The position numbers were made by a program, and so were the translations under genes. The notes beneath the pieces are model-generated. The model was not told the DNA's origin and ran no database searches. It was given only the letters and a program-made list of their open reading frames with translations. From contig CACMJW010000004.1 in the NCBI GenBank assembly GCA_902614125.1, forward strand, positions 1 to 64,000: a stretch of DNA of 64,000 bases. The letters are read 5' to 3'. This document shows positions 11,453 through 20,794 of the stretch, piece after piece (the stretch's first letter is position 1; each line of letters opens with the position of its first letter). This stretch comes from an uncultured Pelagibacteraceae bacterium. GTDB taxonomy: Bacteria > Pseudomonadota > Alphaproteobacteria > Pelagibacterales > Pelagibacteraceae.

Positions 11453-12280
11453 ATGACTTATCTTTCATCAAATCAACTTCAACAATACAAGGATGAGGGA
11501 TTTGTTTCACCTATAGATATTTTTTCAAAAGACAAAGCAAAAGAAATTAGAGATGAAATTGAAACTATTGAACGAAGATTGCCTGGAGAATTGGAAAAAG
11601 CAGGAAGATACAATGCTCACCTGATCTCTCCTTTGCTTGATGAAGTAACGCATAATTCAAAAATATTAGATGCAGTACAATCCTTAATTGGTAAAAATAT
11701 TCTCGTTTGTGGAACAACGTTATTTATAAAAAATCCAAAAGAAAAGGGATTTGTAAGTTATCATCAGGATGCAAAATACATTGGATTAGAGCCTTATAAT
11801 TGGGTTACTGCATGGGTTGCGATAACAGATTCAAATGAGCAGAATGGATGTATGAGAATGTGGTCAGGATCTCATAAAGATAACCTTAAAGACCATGATC
11901 AAAAATTTAATGATGGAAATCTATTAACTAGAGGTCAAACAGTAAATGATGTTCCCGAACATGAAACGAAAGCATTAATACTGTCAGCAGGACAAATGTC
12001 ACTACATCATCCTAAAACGGTGCATGGCTCAGGTTTAAACAAAAGCGATGATAGAAGGATAGGTTTTGTTATACAGAGTTACATAGGAAGTAATGTAAAA
12101 CAAGTTATAGGAAAAAACAGTGTTCAGCTTGCAAGGGGAGAAGATAAATATAATTTTCATCATAAAATAGGAAGACCTAAATCATTATTAGATGCAGATG
12201 ACATAAAAACTAAAAAACAAGAAAACGACAATCTTCAAGAAATTTTTTATAGAGGGGCCAATAAAAAAGGAAATTATTAA
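11453..12280 (+). CDS. Phytanoyl-CoA dioxygenase (PhyH) family protein
   Basis: HQDAKYIG iron-ligand region and HHPKTVHGSGLNKSDDRRIGFV. Start moved to internal Met (MTYLSSNQL) to avoid overlap with divergent MOSC gene; ORF track begins 11402. Confidence 0.8.
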   Translation: MTYLSSNQLQQYKDEGFVSPIDIFSKDKAKEIRDEIETIERRLPGELEKAGRYNAHLISPLLDEVTHNSKILDAVQSLIGKNILVCGTTLFIKNPKEKGFVSYHQDAKYIGLEPYNWVTAWVAITDSNEQNGCMRMWSGSHKDNLKDHDQKFNDGNLLTRGQTVNDVPEHETKALILSAGQMSLHHPKTVHGSGLNKSDDRRIGFVIQSYIGSNVKQVIGKNSVQLARGEDKYNFHHKIGRPKSLLDADDIKTKKQENDNLQEIFYRGANKKGNY

Positions 12281-12283
12281 ATT

Positions 12284-12697
12284 ATGAAAAAAAAATATAA
12301 AGCTATGGTTCTTTCTTGTATGGACCCAAGATTTCAAACTAAAGTTTCAAATTATTTAAAAAGAAGAAAATTAAACGGTAAATATAGTGCTTTTACAATT
12401 GCTGGTGCTGCGGTTGGTGTTACAGCTTCAAAGTTTAAAAAGTGGCACAGTACTTTCTGGGAAAATTTAAATACATCAATAAAAATACATAGAATTGAAA
12501 AGTTGATAGTTATAAATCATAAAGATTGCGGTGCAGCAAAAATTGTAAATGGAAAAAAAGAATTTACCCCTCACAATGAAATGAAAATTCATGAAAACTC
12601 GTTTGAAAAAATAAAGTTAAATTTAAAGAAAAAACATCCAAGACTTAAAGTAGAATTAAGTCTTATGTCATTAAATGGAAGAATAGATAAATTTTAA
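12284..12697 (+). CDS. Beta-carbonic-anhydrase-like protein (short)
   Basis: SCMDPRF and NHKDCGA zinc-site-like motifs; only 137 aa. Confidence 0.65.
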   Translation: MKKKYKAMVLSCMDPRFQTKVSNYLKRRKLNGKYSAFTIAGAAVGVTASKFKKWHSTFWENLNTSIKIHRIEKLIVINHKDCGAAKIVNGKKEFTPHNEMKIHENSFEKIKLNLKKKHPRLKVELSLMSLNGRIDKF

Positions 12698-12701
12698 TCT
12701 C

Positions 12702-13868
12702 TTATTTGAACAATTCGCCAGTAATACTGTGTTGATACATAATTTTCATATCTTCTAAAGAAAGTTTCTTTGGGTTTCCGCTAGTTGATGGGTCGTCAAG
12801 TGCCATTTTTGAAAGTCGATCAATATCAATTTTGTCTGGTTCAATAACATCTGCAAGTTTGTGTGGAATTTTAAGTTTTTTTCTCAAGTTTAATGTCCAA
12901 TTTAAAAATTCATCGAATGTTTTGTTTTGAAACTCTAAATATTCACAAATTTTAACAATTTTTTTTTCAATTACGTTTTTATTAAATGTCAAAACATAAG
13001 GCATAAAGATTGCGTTAGATAATCCATGATGGATATTATTTAATGCATTTACTGGATGGCTTAATGAATGGATTGCACCAAGTCCTTTTTGAAATGCAGT
13101 AGATCCCATACTCGCAGCAGTTAACATATTCATTCTAGCTTCGATATTTGACCCATCTTCAACTGCAACTAAGAGCCAGTTATTAATTATTCTTATGCCC
13201 TCTAATGCAATTCCATCTGCCATCGGATGATAACCTGGGGCACAATAAGCTTCTAAGTTATGAGCTAAAGCATCCATTCCAGTTGCAGCAGTTATATCTG
13301 GAGGTAAACTTTTAGTTAACAATGGATCTAAAATCACAATTGATGGTAAAAACTTTGGATGAAAAATTATTTTTTTAATTCCAGTATCCTCATTTAAAAT
13401 AACAGATGCTCGTCCTGTCTCTGATCCTGTGCCTGCTGTGGTTGGAACTGCAATAATTGGTGCAATACTATTTGACTTAGCTTTTTTCCAATTATCCCCT
13501 ACATCTTCAAAATCCCAAATTGGTAAATCTTGACCTGACATAAAAGCAATAGCTTTACCTACATCAATTCCACTTCCTCCGCCAAAGGCAATGACACCAT
13601 CACAGTTATTTTTTTTATAAATTTCAACACCTTCATGTACATTTGTGCCTGTTGGGTTTCCTATAACCTTTGAATATAAAATAACCTCAAAACTATTTTG
13701 TTTTAAGTTAGATAAACTATTTTGAATAATATCTGAGTTTGCAAGACCTTTATCTGTTACTAATAAGGGCTTATTTATATTTAAATTTCTACAAGCAATA
13801 CTAAGATCTTTAATTCTATCTTGGCCTACCCACATTGTTGTCGGATAATTCCAATTAGTTTTTTGCAT
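12702..13868 (-). CDS. Iron-containing alcohol dehydrogenase
   Basis: GGGSGIDVGKAIA, PTTAGTGSETGRASVI, HSLSHPVNALNNIHHGLSNA. Confidence 0.9.
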   Translation of the reverse strand: MQKTNWNYPTTMWVGQDRIKDLSIACRNLNINKPLLVTDKGLANSDIIQNSLSNLKQNSFEVILYSKVIGNPTGTNVHEGVEIYKKNNCDGVIAFGGGSGIDVGKAIAFMSGQDLPIWDFEDVGDNWKKAKSNSIAPIIAVPTTAGTGSETGRASVILNEDTGIKKIIFHPKFLPSIVILDPLLTKSLPPDITAATGMDALAHNLEAYCAPGYHPMADGIALEGIRIINNWLLVAVEDGSNIEARMNMLTAASMGSTAFQKGLGAIHSLSHPVNALNNIHHGLSNAIFMPYVLTFNKNVIEKKIVKICEYLEFQNKTFDEFLNWTLNLRKKLKIPHKLADVIEPDKIDIDRLSKMALDDPSTSGNPKKLSLEDMKIMYQHSITGELFK

Positions 13869-13903
13869 TTTTAAATTGATTATTTAAATAATTGTAAGAA
13901 TAT

Positions 13904-14092
13904 ATGATCATGGAAACTTGGCAAATTATTTTAGCTATATTTATAGTCATATTATCAATTGTTTTACCAATTTATTATTCTAGAAAAAAGAAAAGTGAAG
14001 ATAAGACAAAAGAGTCTGAAGCTTTAGAAAGAATGCAAATTAGAGAATATGGAAGACAAATAAACGAAGAAACCAGAGCTAAAAGAAAGTAA
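13904..14092 (+). CDS. Small single-TM hypothetical protein
   Basis: 62-aa ORF: N-term hydrophobic segment then charged tail, in an otherwise free gap. Confidence 0.55.
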   Translation: MIMETWQIILAIFIVILSIVLPIYYSRKKKSEDKTKESEALERMQIREYGRQINEETRAKRK

Positions 14093-14109
14093 AATTCAAA
14101 AAATAAAAT

Positions 14110-14595
14110 ATGCCCTCTTTTGATGTGATAAGTAAAATAAACTACCAAGAGTTTGACAACGCTCTTGCTAACTGTTTAAGAGAAATTGGAAATCGTTATG
14201 ACTTTAAAGGGCTTCATATAACAATAGAGCGAAAAGAAAAAAATGTGACTACACTTGCGCCTGATGAGCTCAAATTAAAGCAAGTAAATGAATTATTACA
14301 AACTCATCTTATAAGGCGAAAAGTAGATCCAAGAGTATTTGATATTAAAAGTTCTGAAGGTGCATCTGGAGGAGCAATAAGACAAGTAAGTGAGTTAAAA
14401 GAAGGAATTAGCCAAGAGAATGCAAAAAAAATTATTGCTGATATAAAAAAAATGAAACTTAAAATCCAAATAAAAATACAAGGAGAGGAATTAAGAGTGG
14501 ATGGTAAAAAGAAAGATGAGCTTCAAGAAGCAATTTCTGCAATAAAAGCAATAGATATTGGCCTACCTATAGATTTTATTAATTTTAGAGATTAA
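14110..14595 (+). CDS. YajQ family nucleotide-binding protein
   Basis: MPSFDVISKINYQEFDNAL, NRYDFKG, VRVDGKKKDELQEAI-like C-term. Confidence 0.92.
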   Translation: MPSFDVISKINYQEFDNALANCLREIGNRYDFKGLHITIERKEKNVTTLAPDELKLKQVNELLQTHLIRRKVDPRVFDIKSSEGASGGAIRQVSELKEGISQENAKKIIADIKKMKLKIQIKIQGEELRVDGKKKDELQEAISAIKAIDIGLPIDFINFRD

Positions 14596-14654
14596 CAATA
14601 ACATTTTGAAAAAGGGTGAGTAAACATTTATACAATTTAAAAATTTAAAAAATA

Positions 14655-14960
14655 ATGATTACAGTATTAGTTAAATTTAAAATATCTAATGAACTTAATT
14701 TAAAAACTCTAAAAGAAAAGTTTATCGAAACTTCTACATTATATGTAGACGTCGAAGGATTATTGAGAAAAAATTACATAGCAGATATTGAAAAAGGCTA
14801 TGCTGGTGGTGTTTATACTTTTACAAAAATAGAGTTCGCCAAAAAATGGTTTGATGAAGAAAGAATTAAGTGGATCACTGAAAGATACTCTAAGCCAGAA
14901 ATCACATATTATGAAAGTCCAGTTATTGTGGATAATGAAAAAAATAAAATAATATCCTAA
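14655..14960 (+). CDS. YdhR-like putative monooxygenase (ABM fold)
   Basis: VEGLLRKNYIADIEKGYAGGVYTF pattern. Confidence 0.6.
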   Translation: MITVLVKFKISNELNLKTLKEKFIETSTLYVDVEGLLRKNYIADIEKGYAGGVYTFTKIEFAKKWFDEERIKWITERYSKPEITYYESPVIVDNEKNKIIS

Positions 14961-14973
14961 AATAATCGAAGAA

Positions 14974-15999
14974 TTAATATCCTAGTTCAGGATCTACTTG
15001 ATTAATTAAATCTTTTTTATCAATAAATAATTTTAAGTTAGTTAAAAACTTTTCTAAAACCATTTCAATGTACTTTCCTTTGCTATCTGAAGATATATGA
15101 GGTGTTATTACTAAATTCGGGGTATTCCAAAATTTGGAATTTCTTTTTATAGGTTCCTCTGAAAAAACATCTAAAATTGCTCCAGAAATTTCATTTTTTT
15201 TTAATTTTTTTTGTAGATGTTCATAATCCATAACAGATTGACGTCCAATGTTAACAATTCCACAAGTGTGTTTTAAAGCATCTAATCTTTTTTTGTTTAT
15301 CATTCCTTTTGTTTCATTAGTTTCTGGAACTGCTAAATATAGAAAATCAGCATCAGGCAAAACTTTATCAATTTTATCAAATTTAATTACTTTTGAACAT
15401 CCATCAACTTTTCGTCCTCGTCTATTAACACCAATTACATTAGCACCTAGTGAACTAATATGTTTAATCATTGAACCTCCTAATGAACCAGTTCCAACTA
15501 CTACAACTTTTTTATTTTCAATTGGGTTGCTTAATAAGGTGACATACTCTTTTTGTTTTTGATTAGTAATTATTCTTGTCATTTGGTTTTGAAGCATCAA
15601 AATACTCATTAATCCAAATTCACCAGCTTTTTTTGCTTGTATTCCCCTACTATTAGTTAAAACTAAATCTTTTTTAACCCAATTAAATGGAGAGAGATGA
15701 TTAACTCCAGCTGATACAATGTGAATCCATTTTAAGTTAGGTGCAATTTTACTTAAAGCTTTTGTTGGAAAATTCCATGCAAGTAGGATATCGGCATCTT
15801 TCATGGAGGATTTCCAATTATCATCATCCCAGTCAATTAAATATGAAATTTTATCTTTTATTCCAGGATACTTGCTTAATTTACTTTCAAACAAATCTTT
15901 TGTGACACTGCTATTTTTTTCGCCTTCTAAGTCACAAGGCAAAGATCCTTTTTTCCAATGATTGTTTCTTATATGAATTTTAATTTTATCTTTAGGCAT
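14974..15999 (-). CDS. D-2-hydroxyacid dehydrogenase family protein
   Basis: GTGSLGGSMIKH Rossmann motif, CGIVNIGRQSVMDYEHL, VITPHISS. Confidence 0.85.
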   Translation of the reverse strand: MPKDKIKIHIRNNHWKKGSLPCDLEGEKNSSVTKDLFESKLSKYPGIKDKISYLIDWDDDNWKSSMKDADILLAWNFPTKALSKIAPNLKWIHIVSAGVNHLSPFNWVKKDLVLTNSRGIQAKKAGEFGLMSILMLQNQMTRIITNQKQKEYVTLLSNPIENKKVVVVGTGSLGGSMIKHISSLGANVIGVNRRGRKVDGCSKVIKFDKIDKVLPDADFLYLAVPETNETKGMINKKRLDALKHTCGIVNIGRQSVMDYEHLQKKLKKNEISGAILDVFSEEPIKRNSKFWNTPNLVITPHISSDSKGKYIEMVLEKFLTNLKLFIDKKDLINQVDPELGY

Positions 16000-16038
16000 T
16001 TATAATTTAATTATACTAAAATAATATTAAGTAGAATA

Positions 16039-16107
16039 ATGAATAAAGAAAACGCAAGCAAACTCTGGAAAATTATTCAGGAAGCTGGTGATTATTTGGG
16101 GTGCTAG
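16039..16107 (+). pseudogene. Truncated 5' fragment of the 75-aa gene at 21251..21478
   Basis: First 61 nt match 21251..21311 with 4 mismatches (3 synonymous), then divergence and stop: MNKENASKLWKIIQEAGDYLGC*. Confidence 0.85.
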
Positions 16108-16110
16108 AGG

Positions 16111-16140
16111 TACACACTACTTCACACTAGCTCACACTAT
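16111..16140. repeat. Three CACACTA direct repeats at exact 10-bp spacing
   Basis: tacacactac ttcacactag ctcacactat; CACACTA at 16113, 16123, 16133. Confidence 0.85.
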
Positions 16141-16204
16141 TTATGCGGACTATTTAACTTTCATAAAAAATAAATCGCTTCGAGACTCATTAAATTTAAG
16201 CAAC

Positions 16205-16238
16205 AAACTAGATATACGACTAGATATATTTGAGATAA
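16205..16238. repeat. 34-bp direct repeat, left copy
   Basis: aaactagatatacgactagatatatttgagataa, identical to 21199..21232. Confidence 0.95.
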
Positions 16239-16260
16239 ATCAATAAATATTTATTTATTT

Positions 16261-16533
16261 TTAAAAATTTTTTAATTCTTTTTCTAAAATTTCAATTTCT
16301 TTTAAAGTCCATTCATACTCATTAATTAATTGTTTTTTTTTATAATATTTCAAAATATTCAAAGGCAAATAATATATTCTCCTAATTAATGACGTAAATG
16401 GCTTTTGTTTATTAAGTTCCCTTTCTACTCTATCTGTTAGTTCAAAATGTTTTAATTTATTTGAAAAATTAATAGCCCACTCTTTTGAATAAACCAATCT
16501 TTCCTCTAATTGATATCTAAAATTACTATTCAC
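16261..16533 (-). CDS. Hypothetical 90-aa protein, last gene of cassette
   Basis: ORF overlaps the 3' end of the 692-aa gene by 8 nt on the same strand. Confidence 0.6.
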   Translation of the reverse strand: MNSNFRYQLEERLVYSKEWAINFSNKLKHFELTDRVERELNKQKPFTSLIRRIYYLPLNILKYYKKKQLINEYEWTLKEIEILEKELKNF

Positions 16534-18604
16534 TTAATACTTCAGCTCTTTTTTCAATTAAATTCAATTTTAATGAAATGGTTTCTGAATTTAGCTTTTT
16601 CATGAGATCTCTTAATTCATTTGATGTCCACAACCTAGAGCTAAATATTTTTATTATAGACTTTTTATTATTAATCAGTATTTCATAGTTGCCCATAGGA
16701 ATTTGGTTTATAAATGAAGGACTCAGCCATATGTAGTGTTTAGAAAACCATTTTTTATTAAATTTTACTACAACATCGCCATCATGATGAAAATTAAGCT
16801 CTGTTTCTTTAGCTAATTCTTTTAGTTTAAATTGTCTTTTTTCGTCTAATTCATTCAACTTATCCTCTGAGATTTCTGTGCCTGCAAGTACATAGATACC
16901 TTTTTTAGGAAGTGTAAAAAGATTTTCATATATCATTACATGAACTGAGTTAATATTAAGATCATATTTTTCATACTGATCTAGAATATCCTCGTAAGTC
17001 ATTACTCTTTCATTATCGATAAACATTTGGAAAAGTTTTTTTCTAACACCTACTAGATAGTTGTTATTCAGGCTATAATCTGGATTAACAATATATTCAC
17101 TTTCAATTTCATATCCAATATTTTGACAAATTATTTTTAATATTTTTGGTGGAGGAGAAAAATTATCTATTCTCCTATATCTTTTTAAGCATTCGATTAA
17201 TTCTTCTGTATCTATTTTTTTGGTTACAGACATCGTTGAATGAATTCCTCCAATCAATCTGTTCCAACTTCTCTTCTTAGAACCCCTAAAATTTGGTAAA
17301 TAGTATTCGTTTTCAATTATTATTGAATTTCCTTTATTTTTAATAGGACTAATAATTTTCATTAAATATGTTTTACTCATTTTAAATTGTCTTCTTTGAA
17401 TTTCTTTAAGCATTAAAGGAATATTAATTATCCCATTTTTTACCATAGTCTCTCGAAAATATTTTCTAATAAAAGTTAAAAGATGACTTCTGTATTTTTC
17501 ACTTTCTACTACGAAAAAATGAGCTCTGATTTTTTGAATCTTGTTTGCTTGGTCTTCAAAATCACACTGTGAAAAAAGTTTTTTTAATTGATAAACAGTA
17601 ATTCTGCCATCAATTAAATTATTTGATATTAATTTTTTCATGAAATCTTCATCTGATTCAAGTATAATTTTTCTCATAATTATCGATATTTTTTCAAGAC
17701 AGTCTTTGACAGTGATCGATCTTTTTATTTTTCTTAATATTTTTTTTTCTTGTTGCCTAATTCTTTCTCTTGTGACGCCAGCCTCTAAACCTATTTCCTC
17801 TAGGGTTTTATCTCCAAGGATTCTTTCATAAAATATTTTAATTTCCCTGTCTGATTTTGTTGATTTATTTATTAGTACGTCGAGAATTTTTTCTAATTTA
17901 GTTTCTCTTGTTTCTTGATTTATATGGTTAAATTTAGATGTATCTTGTTTTGACTCTAAATTTGAAACATAAGTCTCAATATTATTGATAACAAATTGAT
18001 TTATTTTGTTTTTTTTCTTTATATTGGCTTCGGAAATAGTCTTATGATCTAAATCAATATCAAAAATATCAGATGTAATAAATTTTGAGTATTTTGAATA
18101 AAATCTATCAAAATCTTTAATAGATGTTCTTCCAAAATTTGGAACTTTTAATAAACTTTTATAATCAAAACCGAAATTAGTTAGTAAATTTAAATCATAA
18201 ACATATTCACATTTAACTGCTTTGAGAGCGTTTGTAGATCTTTTTGGGAAATTAAAATATTTCAAAGGGATAAAATTAAATAATATTTTATCATCATTTA
18301 AGTTTGGTTCATTATTATTACTATTTAGATAATTTTTACCATCATTAGTTATAAAAAACTTATTTTCCGAAAAAGTGACAAAATTTTTTTTTTCTAATGT
18401 TTTGTGCGACTTAAGATTCCTTACTTTTTGACTAAATTTATCATCTGATCTGTTGAGCAGGATAACTGCATCTTCACCATTTGGTTTTAGTTTAAATCTT
18501 AATTCTCTTATTAATTTCTGAGTATCTATACCACCTGGATGATTATTAATAACTTCAACAGCTGCTGGTAATAATTCTTTCTCAGTGTAGTTACTCATTG
18601 ACAT
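16526..18604 (-). CDS. Multi-domain DNA-binding protein: RNAP alpha-CTD-like segment plus sigma-70 region-4-like HTH
   Basis: FNFPKRSTNALKAVKCEYVYDLNLL...LLKVPNFGRTSIKDF (alpha-CTD-like) and REIKIFYERILGDKTLEEIGLEAGVTRERIRQQEKKILRKIKR (sigma region 4). No sigma region 2 recognised. Confidence 0.85.
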   Translation of the reverse strand: MSMSNYTEKELLPAAVEVINNHPGGIDTQKLIRELRFKLKPNGEDAVILLNRSDDKFSQKVRNLKSHKTLEKKNFVTFSENKFFITNDGKNYLNSNNNEPNLNDDKILFNFIPLKYFNFPKRSTNALKAVKCEYVYDLNLLTNFGFDYKSLLKVPNFGRTSIKDFDRFYSKYSKFITSDIFDIDLDHKTISEANIKKKNKINQFVINNIETYVSNLESKQDTSKFNHINQETRETKLEKILDVLINKSTKSDREIKIFYERILGDKTLEEIGLEAGVTRERIRQQEKKILRKIKRSITVKDCLEKISIIMRKIILESDEDFMKKLISNNLIDGRITVYQLKKLFSQCDFEDQANKIQKIRAHFFVVESEKYRSHLLTFIRKYFRETMVKNGIINIPLMLKEIQRRQFKMSKTYLMKIISPIKNKGNSIIIENEYYLPNFRGSKKRSWNRLIGGIHSTMSVTKKIDTEELIECLKRYRRIDNFSPPPKILKIICQNIGYEIESEYIVNPDYSLNNNYLVGVRKKLFQMFIDNERVMTYEDILDQYEKYDLNINSVHVMIYENLFTLPKKGIYVLAGTEISEDKLNELDEKRQFKLKELAKETELNFHHDGDVVVKFNKKWFSKHYIWLSPSFINQIPMGNYEILINNKKSIIKIFSSRLWTSNELRDLMKKLNSETISLKLNLIEKRAEVLSE

Positions 18605-18606
18605 TA

Positions 18607-20226
18607 TTATACAGAATCCAATTTAATTGAAAAATCATTAATTCTGTTTCTTAAATCAACTAATGCTGTAAGATTATCATCTCCGTAATAGCCATCTCTT
18701 TGTAAGATAGTTGTAATTGCTATAGATAATTCTGTTAAAGCTATTTCCTTAAGTAATAAATCAAATTGTTTATTCTCATAATCCCCTTTTTCAATAAATC
18801 TTTTAATTAAAGGAAAGTCAGTGTTTATAAAAATTGTTGCACGTTTTTCATCAAAATAAGCTCTGCCTTCATCTTCTCCTAATCCTTTTTGTTTAATTAA
18901 AAGTCCACCAGAATTATTTGTTTTAGATTTATCTTCTTCTTCTTTGGAATTATTTTTTTTGTTTATCTTTTTATCAAATGGTTTTGACTCCTTTTTATCT
19001 TTTTTATTTTTATTTTTATTTGATAAATAAAAGTCTTCTCCTTTTTTTGTAATATTTGTAATAACATCCTTTAATGCAGTAAGTTTTTTACTTTTTTTAG
19101 ATAAATTCTGACTATTTAAAGAATTTAGATTTAGTTTATCCCATACATTATTTAATACTTCATTTGTTTTTTGACTTAGTTGATCAAGTTTTTTATTGAG
19201 CTCTTTATCCATTTTGGATTGTTCTCGTTCTTTTTCTACATTTGAAACTTCTTTCTCAAATTTTTCTAATTCAATTCCAATAAAAGCTCTAAGTTTTAAA
19301 ACATATTTATTTTCTAAACTTAATTCTCTACGTCGACTTTGATCAAACAATGGTGGATCAAATTTTTCCAAATTTTGATAAATATTTTCTATTTCAGCTT
19401 CACCAATTATATAATCACAATATTTTTTAGTTTCTATTCCAGGTGAACATACTTCAAGCAAATTTCCGTCGCCTAAAACTGCAACCCCATATTCTCCTTT
19501 TGGAAGAGGTTTTTTTGTTTTTTTAAGAGTAAGTGTTATATTTCCAGCACCAAAACCTAAATCGTTTAGATCGTCATAAAAAACTGTATCTTTAGATTTT
19601 ATTACTTTTGTTAATTCTTTTTCGATTGCTGGTTCTTTGTACTCTAATAAATCATTATTTATCCAAACCTCAGCACCTTTTACATTCATCATCTGTTTTT
19701 GAACGTAATCTTTAATGTCTACAATTTGCTTTTTTGTAATTTCTTTATAAAAATCAGACACCTCAAATTTAGTACCATTTGCAAGATCTGTTTTTTTACC
19801 TACTATATCAAGTTCAAAACCTTTATCTTTTTTAATATCTTCAAATGATATTTTGCCTGAATAAAGTTTTTTATTTTTAACTGACGTAATATTTAAACTT
19901 TTGGCAATTTTGAAAACTGAAAATCCTCCAGTTCCAAAATATCCTCTTCTCAAAAAACTGTAATTTCCTGAAACTCTATCCCTGTTTTCAGCATAGGCTG
20001 TAAAGAAATTTTGAAGATCTTCGGTATCCAAACCTCTTCCATTATCAGAAAAAATAATCTTATCTTTTTCAATGATCACCTCCATTTGAGGTTTTGTGCC
20101 CTTGTTTATATAATCAATGCCATTAGCAATATATTCCCATATAACTACTGAAATACTCCCAAATGAATTTGCTGATTGAACAACCGCTCTTGTTTTCTCT
20201 ATTTTTATTGGGATAACCTGACCCAT
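18607..20226 (-). CDS. GHKL (HATPase) ATP-binding protein
   Basis: Bergerat-fold motifs: N box IWEYIANGIDY, G1 DNGRGL, G2 GYFGTGGFSVFKIA, G3-like LANGTKFEV; no histidine-kinase dimerisation region evident. Confidence 0.88.
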   Translation of the reverse strand: MGQVIPIKIEKTRAVVQSANSFGSISVVIWEYIANGIDYINKGTKPQMEVIIEKDKIIFSDNGRGLDTEDLQNFFTAYAENRDRVSGNYSFLRRGYFGTGGFSVFKIAKSLNITSVKNKKLYSGKISFEDIKKDKGFELDIVGKKTDLANGTKFEVSDFYKEITKKQIVDIKDYVQKQMMNVKGAEVWINNDLLEYKEPAIEKELTKVIKSKDTVFYDDLNDLGFGAGNITLTLKKTKKPLPKGEYGVAVLGDGNLLEVCSPGIETKKYCDYIIGEAEIENIYQNLEKFDPPLFDQSRRRELSLENKYVLKLRAFIGIELEKFEKEVSNVEKEREQSKMDKELNKKLDQLSQKTNEVLNNVWDKLNLNSLNSQNLSKKSKKLTALKDVITNITKKGEDFYLSNKNKNKKDKKESKPFDKKINKKNNSKEEEDKSKTNNSGGLLIKQKGLGEDEGRAYFDEKRATIFINTDFPLIKRFIEKGDYENKQFDLLLKEIALTELSIAITTILQRDGYYGDDNLTALVDLRNRINDFSIKLDSV

Positions 20227-20227
20227 T

Positions 20228-20788
20228 TTACTTCTCCTTTCGTTTATTTAAGATTTTTTTATTTTTATTTAAAAAGTTATAAATAGTTAATTCTTGCTTA
20301 CATAAATTAACTACTTTATTTATTCTCCTTTTTCTCTGTTCGCCTATTACATAGCTATTAATATTAAAAACCTCTTCCATTTGTCTGTATGAGGGTTTTA
20401 TTTTTTCGTTTATAAAATTTTTATAAGCTGTGGAACTAGATATTCTTAAAATTTCTTTTTGTTGTTCTATTTTATCTTTTTTAAGTATTCTTAATTTAAA
20501 ACCGTTGTTAAGTTTATTTTTTGAAGCATTAATTACATCTAAACCTTTGTGATTTAACATCCATCCTTTTTTTTCATTTCCAGATACGTAACCTTTATTT
20601 TTAGCTAAATTAAGATTTACTCTAACTTTACTTATATCAATTTGATCTCTATATTTTTTCCAACAAAAAGTATTTGGTGAAATTTTATATGATTTTTTTG
20701 CGATATCCTCAGTTTCTAGAAATTTTTGAACTCCTCCTAATGAAAACATTCCTTGCAATAAAATTTCAATAACACTTAATTTTTTCAT
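20228..20788 (-). CDS. Hypothetical 186-aa protein, possible winged-helix
   Basis: LETEDIAKKSYKISPNTFCWKKY...VNLNLAKNKGYVSGNEKKGWMLNHKGLDVI resembles wHTH helix-wing layout; tightly spaced with the ATPase gene. Confidence 0.65.
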   Translation of the reverse strand: MKKLSVIEILLQGMFSLGGVQKFLETEDIAKKSYKISPNTFCWKKYRDQIDISKVRVNLNLAKNKGYVSGNEKKGWMLNHKGLDVINASKNKLNNGFKLRILKKDKIEQQKEILRISSSTAYKNFINEKIKPSYRQMEEVFNINSYVIGEQRKRRINKVVNLCKQELTIYNFLNKNKKILNKRKEK

Positions 20789-20794
20789 AATTTA

